Source: Wenzhouxiangella sp. 15190
GTDB taxonomy: Bacteria > Pseudomonadota > Gammaproteobacteria > Xanthomonadales > Wenzhouxiangellaceae
NCBI RefSeq assembly: GCF_003417465.1
Contig: NZ_QVMV01000011.1
Coordinates: 60,917 to 124,916, forward strand
Reading direction: 5' to 3'
DNA length: 64,000 nt
In this document: piece by piece, positions 50,827 to 60,354 of the stretch
Position numbering within the stretch: position 1 is the stretch's first letter
Layout of the letters: every line of letters starts with the position of its first letter
Program-made: the position numbers and the translations under genes
Notes under the pieces: model-generated
Seen by the model: the letters and a program-made list of their open reading frames with translations, nothing else
Told to the model about the DNA's origin: nothing
Database searches by the model: none

Positions 50827-51428
50827 TGCCAGGGGCGGGTCGGCGATCGCCCAGCCCCAGGAACTTCGCAAACTCCGGCCTCAGTGAAGTAACTTCGACC
50901 GGCTGGTTGATGAAGGCGTTGCGCAGGCCCAGAGCCGTGGCCCGCAACGCCATGCGCTGGTAGCAGCGGCCCGCCTCGATCCAGTGTTCCTTGTCGTTCG
51001 ACCCGGAGTGAATCACGGCAATGGCGGACGAACTCATGATGTGCTTTCGGTCCTTGGCATTCTGCTTGCCGGCCGAAAAGCCGAAGCGCATCGCCAGTCG
51101 ACCCAGCGGCCGCGGCACGGCCGGACTACCCATCGCGGGGCCGTACAGTCCATCGCCCCTGCTGAGGGCCTCGCGGCCGTTGAAACGAATCCAGGACTTG
51201 AGCTCTTTCGACCAGTCAGCATCGTCGAACTGGGCGGTGTTGCCGCGCTCGCCGATCCAGATCCGGCGGAATCTCGATGGTATCGTCGTGCAGCCTGAAC
51301 AGCCACGGCTGGGTATTGTGGCTGGAGGCGGCCAGTATGGCGTAGTGGACGAGCGTTCGATAGTCCTGTCCCGCGCCCTCGATCGGCCCGGGCCGCCGGA
51401 TGCTATCGGCTATCGCGGCGTAGTCCAT
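50813..51428 (-). pseudogene. Nitroreductase-family gene remnant (frameshifted, internally deleted, 3' truncated)
   Basis: The N-terminal part (51428 down to about 51255) reads MDYAAIADSIRRPGP and HYAILAASSHNTQPW, the start of an FMN nitroreductase of the type with a long C-terminal extension. After PPDLDRR the frame is lost. A second frame continues with SWIRFNGREALSRGDGLYG and GRCYQRMALRATALGL, which belong to the C-terminal third, so over 100 middle codons are missing. The end GLGDRRPAPGKRTN departs from the family just where the toxin-antitoxin operator begins, so the 3' end is probably lost as well. Confidence 0.82.
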
Positions 51429-51568
51429 GAGGGCAATCTCCTTGGTGACCGCTCTGACCGCAAAGTATGCGGGGATTGCATGTCAAGCCATTGCTCGAAA
51501 GACTCGGTATTCATTGGCTAAGGATTCCTCCAGGTCTGCTTGTCCAATCAATTGCGTAGTACCTGCTG

Positions 51569-51913
51569 TTACACAAAACAATCGAGCCAATCCAGCGCCA
51601 TGTGGACCAGCAGACCCAGCCCGGCGAGGTGAAGTACACGGGCCGTGTAGTGCAAGCCTTGAACGGACCCCTTCCTTGGCCAAAACAGTGGAACCGCAAA
51701 CAACGCGACGTAGACCACGATGGCGGGAACGGTGTGCAGCGGGTGGAAGCCAATGGAACAGCGCTGCGGATCGTAGATCGGATCGGCCAGCATATGATCG
51801 ACATCGACGAGCAAGGTGGCGATCATGACCAGGAACGCGCTTAGCCAGCCGCTGCGGTAAAACGCGAAAGCAACGAAGGCCGGCACGATGAAATGCAGGA
51901 CAACATGGATCAT
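51569..51913 (-). CDS. DUF6122-like small membrane protein
   Basis: A 114-residue protein with three to four hydrophobic helices. DVDHMLADPIYDP, IGFHPLHT and MALDWLDC place His and Asp residues at the membrane edge, which recalls the YdjM/LexA-regulated membrane hydrolase group and matches the DUF6122 pattern. Activity is unknown. The stop codon of the methyltransferase gene lies 9 bp upstream, so the two may form an operon. Confidence 0.72.
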   Translation of the reverse strand: MIHVVLHFIVPAFVAFAFYRSGWLSAFLVMIATLLVDVDHMLADPIYDPQRCSIGFHPLHTVPAIVVYVALFAVPLFWPRKGSVQGLHYTARVLHLAGLGLLVHMALDWLDCFV

Positions 51914-51922
51914 GCCCGGTCG

Positions 51923-52687
51923 TTACGCATCTTCCCCTGCCAGCTTCCTCGCAATGTATACGCCATAACTGAAGTACGGCTTGTACCTCGAATACAGTTC
52001 GATCTCGTGCCGCTCGGCTTCGACAATGGCCCGGGCCTCCTCGCTGTTGCCGTGCCGCTCGAGGAAAGCCTCGAAGTCCGACTGGATGGGCTCATAGTAA
52101 TTGGTCGTCCAGCAATGTTCGGGCAAGGCGAAGTAGCCAACCGGTGAGTAACCGCTGGCTTCCAGTTGTTTGATCTTGGCCGATGGCGTATCGATTTCCG
52201 GATACTCGCTATCCCAATGCGCCTGTATCTCCGAAGGTCGCGATTCCGTGAGCCAGCTGACTTCCGAAGCCACCAGCAGCCCGCCGGGCTTGAGGTAGCG
52301 CCGCCAGTCGACGATTCCCTTCTGGAACCCGATGTTGTAGATAGCGCCTTCGGACCAGATGATGTCGAAGGCTTCGGAATCGAAAGGCAGGTCTTCCATC
52401 TCACGGCACAGCGGCGTGATCCGGTCGGATAGCCCTTCGCGTGCGGCCCCTTCCTCGAGCACATCGAGAAATTCCTGGAGGAAATCGACCGCCACGATTT
52501 CGGCATCGAGCAAGCGGGCGAGGGTCAGCGTGGAGGCGCCGGTGCCACAGCCAATATCGGCGATCTTCAGGGGGCGCTCCCGGTCGATGCAGGCCAGGTC
52601 GACGGCCTTTGCCGTTTCCTCGTCACCGCCGGGTCCCTGGCGCTGGTGATTCTTGTGCAGGTCAATCAACAGTTGAAACTCATCCAT
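51923..52687 (-). CDS. Class I SAM-dependent methyltransferase
   Basis: A 254-residue methyltransferase. Motif I is KIADIGCGTGASTLTLAR, the ribose contact is in IVAVDFLQEF, and DIIWSEGAIYNIGF and LKPGGLLVASEV are motifs IV and V. The C-terminal part (residues about 170-250) has a helix-rich cap. It resembles annotated ubiquinone/small-molecule methyltransferases, but the substrate is not evident. The ATG at 52687 (MDEFQLLIDLHK) is preferred over the longer frame to 52870, which would overlap the divergent arfB gene. Confidence 0.83.
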   Translation of the reverse strand: MDEFQLLIDLHKNHQRQGPGGDEETAKAVDLACIDRERPLKIADIGCGTGASTLTLARLLDAEIVAVDFLQEFLDVLEEGAAREGLSDRITPLCREMEDLPFDSEAFDIIWSEGAIYNIGFQKGIVDWRRYLKPGGLLVASEVSWLTESRPSEIQAHWDSEYPEIDTPSAKIKQLEASGYSPVGYFALPEHCWTTNYYEPIQSDFEAFLERHGNSEEARAIVEAERHEIELYSRYKPYFSYGVYIARKLAGEDA

Positions 52688-52860
52688 AACTTCATGTGCC
52701 TTGCTGGAATGGGATGAAGAGCCCAACGGGGCGGTGAAGGAACGGTTTCTGTCCGGCAGCATGGAAAGGCTGTTCCGGGCTGAAGGATGGAAGCGCGTGA
52801 CCACCGCAGGCGACGGACGAGATTCCCGTAGACTGAGGGGGAATCTAATGGAAATCGCCA

Positions 52861-53283
52861 ATGCCTGCAACGCCCAGCCGATTCCTGCCCGCGGAGAGCG
52901 AACTGGACGAGCGATTCATCCTGGCCGGTGGCCCCGGCGGTCAACATGTCAACCGGACCGAAACCGGGGTGCAGTTACGCTACGACGTGCTCAACTCCGA
53001 TTTCCTGTCCCAGCCGGTCAAGATCCGCCTGCTGGAACTGGCGGGTCGGCGCGCCGACACCGACGGCGTGATCACCATCGAGGCCAAGTCGCACCGCAGC
53101 CAGCATCGCAACCGCGAGGAGGCGCGCGAGCGTCTGGCCGAGTTGATCGAGAAGGCACATCACAAGCCCAAGAAGCGCATTCCCACCAAACCGAGTCGTT
53201 CGGCGAAGAAACGCCGGAAGAAGAAGCAACAGCGGCACAAGGAGATCAAGCGGGCGCGGAAGACGCCGCGGCTGGATGAATAA
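52861..53283 (+). CDS. arfB: Alternative ribosome-rescue factor ArfB
   Basis: A 140-residue peptidyl-tRNA hydrolase that frees ribosomes stalled on broken mRNA. GGPGGQHVNRTET has the catalytic GGQ, and the C-terminal Lys/Arg-rich tail (KKRRKKKQQRHKEIK) enters the empty mRNA channel. The length matches the family. It stands alone and is followed by a palindromic repeat (53306-53338). Confidence 0.94.
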   Translation: MPATPSRFLPAESELDERFILAGGPGGQHVNRTETGVQLRYDVLNSDFLSQPVKIRLLELAGRRADTDGVITIEAKSHRSQHRNREEARERLAELIEKAHHKPKKRIPTKPSRSAKKRRKKKQQRHKEIKRARKTPRLDE

Positions 53284-53305
53284 GGTGCGCCCGTCGCACC
53301 GAGGA

Positions 53306-53338
53306 GTGCGAGATCCCGGCTCGGAGGCCGGGATGACA
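53306..53338. repeat. Palindromic repeat family B, short-core copy
   Basis: GTGCGAGATCCCGG, then core CTCGGAGG, then CCGGGATGACA. The outer arms match 38699-38742 while the core differs, so the family has a fixed outer stem and a variable core. ATCCCGGC at 53313-53320 pairs with GCCGGGAT at 53327-53334. Confidence 0.75.
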
Positions 53339-53457
53339 TATCCGGCGGAGCCGCCTCCATAGCCAGATGATATGAAGCCATTCGTTGCCGTCGATTGCAA
53401 TGTCGTGTCGCCTCTGCCATTTTGTTGAACCTGCTCAGTGACCCGAAGGAGACCCTC

Positions 53458-54771
53458 TTGAGAACCCTTTCACATGGGCTGGCGGCAATATTGCTGCTGG
53501 TCGCAATCCCGTCTGCCGCGCTGGCGGACACGCGCGCTTTCGTCGGTGCGAAGATCATTCCCGTCGACGGCAATCCGATCGACAACGGCGCACTGGTCGT
53601 GGTCGACGGACAGATCGATCGTGTCGGGGCGCGCGCCGACGTGAGCATTCCCGACGGCGCCGAAATCGTCGAGCTCGAAGCCGGCACCGTGATCATGCCG
53701 GGCATCGTCGACACCCACAGCCATATCGGCGAGGTCTCCGGCGCCGACCGGTCCGGGCCGATCCAGCCCGAGGCGCGGGCGATGGACGCCGTGAATGTGC
53801 GCAGCTCCGGCATCAAGCGTGCGCTGGCCGGCGGCATCACCAGCGTCAACGTCATGCCCGGCTCGGGTCACCTGATCAGCGGCCAGACGGTTTACCTGAA
53901 GCTCCGCGACGGAGACGCCATTACCGACCTGGCTTATCGCTTCGAGGACGGCGGCATCGCCGGCGGCCTGAAGATGGCCAACGGCACCAACCCGATGCGC
54001 AAGCCGCCCTTTCCCGGCACGCGCGCAAAGTCCGCTGCCCTGGCGCGCGCGGCTTACATCAAAGCACAGGAATACGCCGACAAGCTAGACAACGCCGAGG
54101 AAGGCGAGGCGCCCTCGCGCGATCTCGGCATGGAAGCCCTGGCTGAAGTGCTCAGCGGCAAGCGCATGGTGCATTTCCACAGCCATCGCCATGACGACCT
54201 GATGACGGCCATGCGCCTGAAGGACGAATTCGGGTTCCGCATGGTGCTGCACCACACCAGCGAGGCCTGGCGGGTGGCTGACGAGATTGCAGCCGCCGAC
54301 GTGCCGGTCTCCCTGATCCTGATCGACAGCCCGGGCGGCAAGCTCGAAGCAAAACACCTGAAGGCCAAGTCCGCCCCGGCGCTGGAGCAAGCCGGCGCCG
54401 ACGTGGCCCTGCATACCGACGACTGGGTGACCGATTCGCGCTACTTCCTGCGCATGGCCGCCCTGGCGATCCGCGCCGGCATGTCGCGCGAGGCCGCGAT
54501 CGAGGCCCTGACCATCCGCGGTGCCGAAATGCTCGATATGGCCGACCGGGTCGGAACGCTCAGCCCCGGCAAGGACGCCGACTTCGTGATCCTCTCCGGT
54601 GATCCGTTCAGCGTCTACACCCGCGTACTCGAAACCTGGGTGGAGGGCGAACGCCGTTTCGACCTGGACGACGAGGACGACCGCCTGATCGCCGAGGGCG
54701 GCTTCAACGCGCTGTCGGACGACGACGGAAACGGTCATATTCACGGCCACGGCCATGGAGACGCGGAATGA
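53458..54771 (+). CDS. Exported amidohydrolase (first of tandem pair)
   Basis: A 437-residue metal hydrolase with a signal peptide (LAAILLLVAIPSAALAD). Metal ligands are the HSH of IVDTHSHIGE, HFHSHRH and the late ALHTDDW. The C-terminal LSPGKDADFVILSGDP is the usual end of the amidohydrolase barrel, followed by a His/Gly tail (NGHIHGHGHGD) that may bind metal. TTG at 53458 is the start, with AAGGAG at 53446-53451. Members hydrolyse cyclic amides or peptides; the substrate is unknown. It overlaps the second gene by ATGA. Confidence 0.86.
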   Translation: MRTLSHGLAAILLLVAIPSAALADTRAFVGAKIIPVDGNPIDNGALVVVDGQIDRVGARADVSIPDGAEIVELEAGTVIMPGIVDTHSHIGEVSGADRSGPIQPEARAMDAVNVRSSGIKRALAGGITSVNVMPGSGHLISGQTVYLKLRDGDAITDLAYRFEDGGIAGGLKMANGTNPMRKPPFPGTRAKSAALARAAYIKAQEYADKLDNAEEGEAPSRDLGMEALAEVLSGKRMVHFHSHRHDDLMTAMRLKDEFGFRMVLHHTSEAWRVADEIAAADVPVSLILIDSPGGKLEAKHLKAKSAPALEQAGADVALHTDDWVTDSRYFLRMAALAIRAGMSREAAIEALTIRGAEMLDMADRVGTLSPGKDADFVILSGDPFSVYTRVLETWVEGERRFDLDDEDDRLIAEGGFNALSDDDGNGHIHGHGHGDAE

Positions 54772-55997
54772 ACAAGATGATCAACAAGGCTGCCGTATTC
54801 ACGCTGCTGGCCACCATGGCCCTGCCCGCCCTGGCGCAGGATATCGCCGTGCGTGCGGGCAAGCTGCATACTGCCCCGGGCGAAATGATCGAGGACGGTG
54901 TCGTCGTCATCGAAGACGGAACGATCACCGCCGTCGGGCCGGCAGACTCGACCGAGATTCCCGAAGGCTTGCTGGTGCTCGAATCGGCCGTGGCCACGCC
55001 CGGCCTGATCGACGCGCGCGCCACGGTAGGACTTTCGGGCTACCTCAACCAACCGCACGACCAGGACCAACTGGAACGCTCGGCCGCCATCCAGCCGGAA
55101 CTGCGCGCCATCGATGCTTACAACCCCATGGAAGAACTGGTGGGTTGGCTGCGCGAGCACGGCGTTACCACCGTGCACACCGGTCACGGCCCCGGCGAGG
55201 TGATATCCGGGCAGATGCTGATCGCCAAAACGACCGGCGACACCGTCGACGAGGCCGTCGTGCGGCCCTACTCGGCGCTGGCTGCCACGCTGGGTGCAGG
55301 CGCCACCCGCCACGACCGCTCCTCGCCCGGCAACCGCTCCAAGGCGGTAGCCATGCTGCGCGAAAAGCTCTACGCCGCACAGGAGTATGTCGAAAAGCTC
55401 GAATCCGCCGAGGAAGGCAAGACACCCGCCCGCGACCTGGCGATGGACGCGCTGGCCGATGTGCTCTCCGGCGAAGTGCCGCTGATCATCGAGGCGCACC
55501 GCCACAGCGACATCATGACGGCACTCAGGCTGGCCGACGAGTTCGGCTTCCGGCTGATCCTGGCCGGTGCCAGCGATGCGCACCTGCTGGTCGACGAAAT
55601 CAAGGCGGCCGGAATACCGGTCATCATCCACCCGACCATGGCTCGCGCCCGCGCCGGGGGCGATACGGCGCACATGGCCTTCACCACCGCAGCCGAGCTG
55701 AAGAATGCCGGCATCGAGGTCGCGGTGCAATCGGGCTTCGAGGGCTACGTGCCCAAGACCCGGGTGGTGCTGTTCGAGGCGGCCATGACCCTGCCCTACG
55801 GCGCCAGCTTCGACCAGGCGCTGGAAATGGTCACCATGGCACCGGCCCGCATCCTCGGCCTGTCCGATGAGGTCGGATCGCTGGAGGTCGGCAAGGACGG
55901 CGACGTGGCCCTGTTCGACGGCGACCCGTTCGAATACACCACGCATGTGACCGGCACCGTGATCGACGGGAAGCGCGTGAGCGAGATCCGTCGATAA
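54768..55997 (+). CDS. Exported amidohydrolase paralogue lacking the HxH metal motif
   Basis: A 409-residue paralogue with a signal peptide ending in ALPALAQ. It follows the first amidohydrolase in its core segments (DVLSGEVPLIIEAHRHSDIMTA and SLEVGKDGDVALFDGDP), but the place of the HSH metal motif reads IDARATVG, and the aspartate segment near the end differs. It is therefore likely to be an inactive or altered-metal partner that could pair with the active subunit. The start overlaps the previous stop. Confidence 0.83.
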   Translation: MNKMINKAAVFTLLATMALPALAQDIAVRAGKLHTAPGEMIEDGVVVIEDGTITAVGPADSTEIPEGLLVLESAVATPGLIDARATVGLSGYLNQPHDQDQLERSAAIQPELRAIDAYNPMEELVGWLREHGVTTVHTGHGPGEVISGQMLIAKTTGDTVDEAVVRPYSALAATLGAGATRHDRSSPGNRSKAVAMLREKLYAAQEYVEKLESAEEGKTPARDLAMDALADVLSGEVPLIIEAHRHSDIMTALRLADEFGFRLILAGASDAHLLVDEIKAAGIPVIIHPTMARARAGGDTAHMAFTTAAELKNAGIEVAVQSGFEGYVPKTRVVLFEAAMTLPYGASFDQALEMVTMAPARILGLSDEVGSLEVGKDGDVALFDGDPFEYTTHVTGTVIDGKRVSEIRR

Positions 55998-56006
55998 GCG
56001 ATCCGT

Positions 56007-56786
56007 TCAGAGCCGGATCGTTCCCACCAGGAAATCCACCGCGGGGCCGGCGAGCTTGACCCGCTCGCCGGCCACCCGGCATCGCACTGTGCCGCCGCGG
56101 GCGGAAACCTGCCTAGCCAGGAGCTCATCCTTGCCCAGCCGCTCGCCCCAGTAGGGCGCCATCTGGCAGTGGGCCGAGCCGGTCACGGGATCCTCGTCGA
56201 CCCGGAGTTTGGGAAAGAAGCAGCGGCTGACGAAATCGACCTCGTCGCCGGGAGCGGTGGTGATGACACCGCGGCCGGGCACACGGACGAGCGCGCGGAA
56301 ATCCGGCGAAAGGGCACGGATTTCGGCCTCGCTGCCGAATACCAGCATGCAGTCCTCGCCCTCGAAAGCCTGCCGGGGCTTGCTACCCAGCGCCTGATCG
56401 ATGCCGAGGGGAATCCCGATCTCGCGACGCCAGCCGGCCGGAAAATCCAGTTCCAGGCCCGCCTCGCTGCGGCGCACCCGCAATTCCCCGCTGCGGCTGT
56501 CGAAAACGACTTCCTCACCGGAAAAACCCAGGTGTTCGAACAGGACGTGTGCCGTCGCCAGGGTGGCATGGCCGCACAGGTCCACTTCGGCCTGGGGCGT
56601 GAACCACCGCAGCTTGTAGCGCCCGTTTTCGGGCACGAAGAATGCCGTTTCGGAAAGATTGTTTTCGCTGGCGATGGCCAGCAGCAGTTCATCGTCGAGC
56701 CATTCTTCAAGCGGCACCACGGCGGCCGGGTTGCCTTCGAAGACCTTTTCGGCAAACGCGTCCACCTGGAAGAGCTTCAGTTCCAT
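56007..56786 (-). CDS. PhzF-family protein
   Basis: A 259-residue isomerase-fold protein. VDAFAEKVFEGNPAAVV, the catalytic glutamate in NLSETAFF, VDLCGHATLATAHVL and DPVTGSAHC are all typical of PhzF/YddE. No phenazine genes are present, so its real substrate is unknown. The ATG at 56786 (MELKLFQVDAF) is preferred. It is convergent with the amidohydrolase pair and divergent from the ThrE-type gene. Confidence 0.9.
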   Translation of the reverse strand: MELKLFQVDAFAEKVFEGNPAAVVPLEEWLDDELLLAIASENNLSETAFFVPENGRYKLRWFTPQAEVDLCGHATLATAHVLFEHLGFSGEEVVFDSRSGELRVRRSEAGLELDFPAGWRREIGIPLGIDQALGSKPRQAFEGEDCMLVFGSEAEIRALSPDFRALVRVPGRGVITTAPGDEVDFVSRCFFPKLRVDEDPVTGSAHCQMAPYWGERLGKDELLARQVSARGGTVRCRVAGERVKLAGPAVDFLVGTIRL

Positions 56787-56872
56787 GAAGGAAAGTTCAT
56801 CCTGCTTTCGGGAAGTCCAGGCAACATTATGCGACACTTCAAAAAAATGCGGAGTTTTGACCGGACATCACG

Positions 56873-58120
56873 GTGAACGAAGACAGCGAAGACGCGCTCG
56901 ACGGCGAGCAGCCCTACTCCTCCGACCGCTACGCCCGCCTGGTACTCAACCTGGGTCGGGCGCTGCTGCACGTGGGCTCGCCCGCCCACCGGCTGGAGTC
57001 GTCGATGCAGATCATGGCCGACCGCCTCGGTCTGCAGGCGGAGTTCTTTTCCACGCCCACGGCGCTGATCGTCTCGCTGGGCGACGGGGAAAACCAGCAG
57101 ACCTTCCTGGCCCGCTCCGAGCCGGGCTCGGCCAATCTTTCCAAGCTGGCCGACCTGACCGAGGTGATGGAAGACCTGGCCGAAGGCCGCATCGACCCGC
57201 AGCAGGCCGACGAGCGCGTGCGCGCCATTGACAGCGCGCCGCCGCTCTACGGCGCCTGGCTGCAAGTTCTGGCCTTCATACTCATCGGGGGCGGTGTCGC
57301 ACCGCTATTGGGCGGCGGATGGCGAGAAGCCATGATGTCGGCGCCGCTGGGCGCGGTCACCGGGCTGACCGTATGGTGGATGCGCCAGCACGTGGAGCGT
57401 TCCCGGCTGATCATGCCGATGGTGGCCGCGCTCATCTCTTTCCTGGGATCGCTGTGGTGCGGCTTCGACGAGCGCACTGCCCTGATGCCGGCCATCCTGG
57501 CAGCCATGATTCCGCTGCTGCCCGGCATGGACCTGACCACCGCCGCGCGTGAGCTGTCGACGGGGCATCTGGTTTCTGGCTCATCTAGGCTTTCCTTTTC
57601 GGTCACGATCTTTGCGCTGCTCGCTTTCGGTCTGGTGCTTGGCGGCATGGCCGGCCAGGCCATCGTCGGGCCGGTTGAGCTGACCACGGCCTCACCGCGA
57701 CCGGACTGGCTGCTTGTGGTCGGCCTGGTGGTGGCGTCTTGCGGCCTGATGATGCTGATCCAGGCGCACACGCGCGACTGGTTCTGGATCCTGGTGGTGT
57801 CATTCGTCGCCTGGATCGGCAGCGGACTGGGTGGCTGGCTCGAGGCACCCATCATCGGTGCCTTCGTCGGCGGCCTTGCGGTAGGCCTGGTCGGCAATCT
57901 CTACGTGCGTTTTTCCGGGCGGCCGTCATCGATCCTGCATATCCCGGGGCTGATCCTGCTCGTACCCGGCAGCATCGGCTTGAGAAGCCTGGCGACGCTC
58001 ATGCAGGACGACGTGGTCGTCGGGGTGGAAACCGCCATTCTGGCTGGCATCATTGCCGTAGCACTGACCACCGGCATGATTCTCGCCAGCGTTCTCGTTC
58101 CGCCACGCACGACCCTGTAG
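56873..58120 (+). CDS. ThrE-type threonine/serine exporter
   Basis: A 415-residue protein with a cytoplasmic DUF1212 domain (about 18-125; LLHVGSPAHRLESSMQ and EFFSTPTALIVS) and about nine to ten helices. Characterised ThrE exports threonine and serine; both halves (ThrE and ThrE_2) are fused here. GTG is the start at 56873. It is transcribed toward the kinase operon, with an 86-bp gap. Confidence 0.84.
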   Translation: MNEDSEDALDGEQPYSSDRYARLVLNLGRALLHVGSPAHRLESSMQIMADRLGLQAEFFSTPTALIVSLGDGENQQTFLARSEPGSANLSKLADLTEVMEDLAEGRIDPQQADERVRAIDSAPPLYGAWLQVLAFILIGGGVAPLLGGGWREAMMSAPLGAVTGLTVWWMRQHVERSRLIMPMVAALISFLGSLWCGFDERTALMPAILAAMIPLLPGMDLTTAARELSTGHLVSGSSRLSFSVTIFALLAFGLVLGGMAGQAIVGPVELTTASPRPDWLLVVGLVVASCGLMMLIQAHTRDWFWILVVSFVAWIGSGLGGWLEAPIIGAFVGGLAVGLVGNLYVRFSGRPSSILHIPGLILLVPGSIGLRSLATLMQDDVVVGVETAILAGIIAVALTTGMILASVLVPPRTTL

Positions 58121-58206
58121 CCTTGCCCCGGGCCGGCGCATATGGCGCACGGCCCGCGTTTTCCGTATGCTGGGCCGATGATCCGCTCAGGCGAGGGAGG
58201 GCCTAG

Positions 58207-60354
58207 GTGGTTGCATCAGCAGCGTTCGGTCCGGGCAACCGGTCCGCCATTCGGGATCGAAGAACGAGAAAGGGGGTGTTCATCGCCCTCTTCGTCGTAG
58301 TTGCTGCACTCACCGCTGCCAGTCCGGCTCAGTCCCCCACGCTTCCCGCATCTTCCGACATCGTTCGTGTCGGCGTCTATGAGAATAGCCCCAAGGTCGG
58401 GCTCGACGAGGACGGCCGACCGCAAGGCATTTTCATCGATCTCATCGAGGCCATCGCCGAACGCGAAGGCTGGCAACTCGAGTACGTTGTCGGCACCTGG
58501 CAGGACGGTCTGAATCGGCTGACGACCGGCGAAATCGACCTCATGACCGACGTTGCCCGAACGTCGGATCGAGTCGAACTCTACGCATTCCACGACGAAC
58601 CGGCCCTGTCGAGCTGGCACCAGGTCTACGCGCCGGCGGGCAGCGATATCAACTCGATCCTGGACCTCAATGGGCAAAGCATCGCCGTCCTCGACGGTTC
58701 CATTCAGCAAGACCAGCTCGAGAACATGGTTGACGGCTTCGGCGTCGTGGTGGAACTGGTGCCGTTTGCCGATTTCGATTCGGCATTTCGAGCCGTGGAA
58801 GCCGGCAGCGCCGATGCGGTGATCACCAACCGCTTCTTCGGCGAATACAACGCCAGTCGCTACGGACTTGAAGACACTTCGGTGATCTTTTCGCCTTCGA
58901 GACTGTTTTTCGCCGCCCCCATGACGGGACGGCAGGGCCTTCTAGATGCCATCGATCGTCACCTGATCGCATTCAAGCATGATCCGCAATCGCCCTGGTA
59001 CCAGACGCTCGAGCGCTGGACCGTTGGGCCGCCGCTGACTGCCTGGCCGATATGGCTGCCCTGGGCGGTGGTGGTGATTGCGACCCTGCTAGCCGGTACC
59101 CTGGTCATCGTTATCGCGCTGCGCCGGCAGGTACGCGCGAGAACCCATCAAGTTTACGCGCAGGCCAGGCAACACACCCGTGAACTCGAAAAGCGCGTAG
59201 AAGACCGTACGAAGGAACTGCGCGAGACCTCCGTGTTTTTTCAGGCGCTGATTGACCACATTCCCAGCCTGATTTACTACAAGGACAATCGCCTTCGCTT
59301 CACCGGCTGCAACACGGCCTATGAAAGGGCTTTCGGACTCGATCGGGAAGACATCGCCGGCAAGAAGGTGACCGACCTGGACTATATCTCGCCAGAGGAA
59401 CGCGAACGCTTCGACGAAGAGCAGCGGCAATTGCTCGAGCTGGGCGGATCGATCAACCGCGAAGTCACCCTCGACTTTGCCGACGGCACCCGCCACGAAA
59501 TGCTCTACTCCGCTGCGCGGATTGTCGATCCGGACAATCGGCCACTGGGCATCGTCGGGCTTCTGGTCGACATTACCGTACACAAGCGCGTCGAGCGCGA
59601 ACTGGCCATCGCGCGCGATCGAGCCGAAGCAGCCGATCGGGTGAAATCGACTTTTCTGGCTACAATGAGCCATGAGCTGCGCACGCCGCTCAACTCCATC
59701 ATCGGTTTCACCGCCATCCTTCTGCAGGAGATGGCCGGGCCACTCAATGAAGAACAGGGCAAGCAACTGCAAATGGTGCGCAACAGCTCCCAGCATTTGC
59801 TGACCCTGATCAACGACGTGCTCGACATCTCGCGTATCGAGGCCGGCGAAATGCACCTCTCCGAAGAAGCTTTCGAGCTGCCGGAGTCGATCGAGAAAGT
59901 TGCGGAAATCATACGTCCGCTGGCCGAGCAGAAGAACATCAGTCTGAACGTACACTTTGAAAGAAACCCGGGGACACGCCTGGGTGATCCCCGGCGGGTT
60001 GAGCAGATCCTGTTCAATCTCATCGGTAATGCCGTGAAGTTCACCGAATCGGGCTCGGTGAACGTGGAAGTCGACATGCAACGCGAGGAAGGGCACAATC
60101 TCGTAGTCATTACCATTCGTGATTCGGGAATCGGCATCCGCGAGGAAGACATGCGGAACCTGTTCAAACCATTTCGCCAGATCGACTCGGCGCTGTCGCG
60201 CAAGCATGAAGGTACCGGTCTCGGACTGGTAATCTGCAAACGTCTGACCGAAATGATGAACGGCGACATCGAAGTCTCCAGCCGCTGGGGCGTCGGCACG
60301 ACCTTTACCCTGCGACTGCCCCTGGCGGCCGCCAGAACCGGAGAACCGGCATGA
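58207..60354 (+). CDS. Sensor histidine kinase with periplasmic SBP domain
   Basis: A 715-residue membrane kinase. A signal-type segment (about 24-42) leads to a periplasmic amino-acid-binding-like domain (about 50-265; family 3), one membrane helix (about 281-303), a coiled linker, a PAS domain (about 335-455) and the kinase core: phospho-acceptor H489 in MSHELRTPLNS, NLIGNAVKFT, DSGIGI and GTGLGL. It probably senses a small periplasmic ligand. GTG at 58207 is supported by GGAGG 6 bp upstream. It overlaps the next gene by ATGA. No HPt domain or fused receiver is present. Confidence 0.91.
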   Translation: MVASAAFGPGNRSAIRDRRTRKGVFIALFVVVAALTAASPAQSPTLPASSDIVRVGVYENSPKVGLDEDGRPQGIFIDLIEAIAEREGWQLEYVVGTWQDGLNRLTTGEIDLMTDVARTSDRVELYAFHDEPALSSWHQVYAPAGSDINSILDLNGQSIAVLDGSIQQDQLENMVDGFGVVVELVPFADFDSAFRAVEAGSADAVITNRFFGEYNASRYGLEDTSVIFSPSRLFFAAPMTGRQGLLDAIDRHLIAFKHDPQSPWYQTLERWTVGPPLTAWPIWLPWAVVVIATLLAGTLVIVIALRRQVRARTHQVYAQARQHTRELEKRVEDRTKELRETSVFFQALIDHIPSLIYYKDNRLRFTGCNTAYERAFGLDREDIAGKKVTDLDYISPEERERFDEEQRQLLELGGSINREVTLDFADGTRHEMLYSAARIVDPDNRPLGIVGLLVDITVHKRVERELAIARDRAEAADRVKSTFLATMSHELRTPLNSIIGFTAILLQEMAGPLNEEQGKQLQMVRNSSQHLLTLINDVLDISRIEAGEMHLSEEAFELPESIEKVAEIIRPLAEQKNISLNVHFERNPGTRLGDPRRVEQILFNLIGNAVKFTESGSVNVEVDMQREEGHNLVVITIRDSGIGIREEDMRNLFKPFRQIDSALSRKHEGTGLGLVICKRLTEMMNGDIEVSSRWGVGTTFTLRLPLAAARTGEPA

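Noticed and set aside
54741..55946. Long minus-strand open frame opposite the second amidohydrolase
   Set aside because: It mirrors codon bias of the true gene, which is paralogous to its upstream neighbour and has a signal peptide.
56007..56786. Phenazine biosynthesis
   Set aside because: Only a PhzF-family gene is present; this family is widespread outside phenazine producers and no phzA-G neighbours exist.
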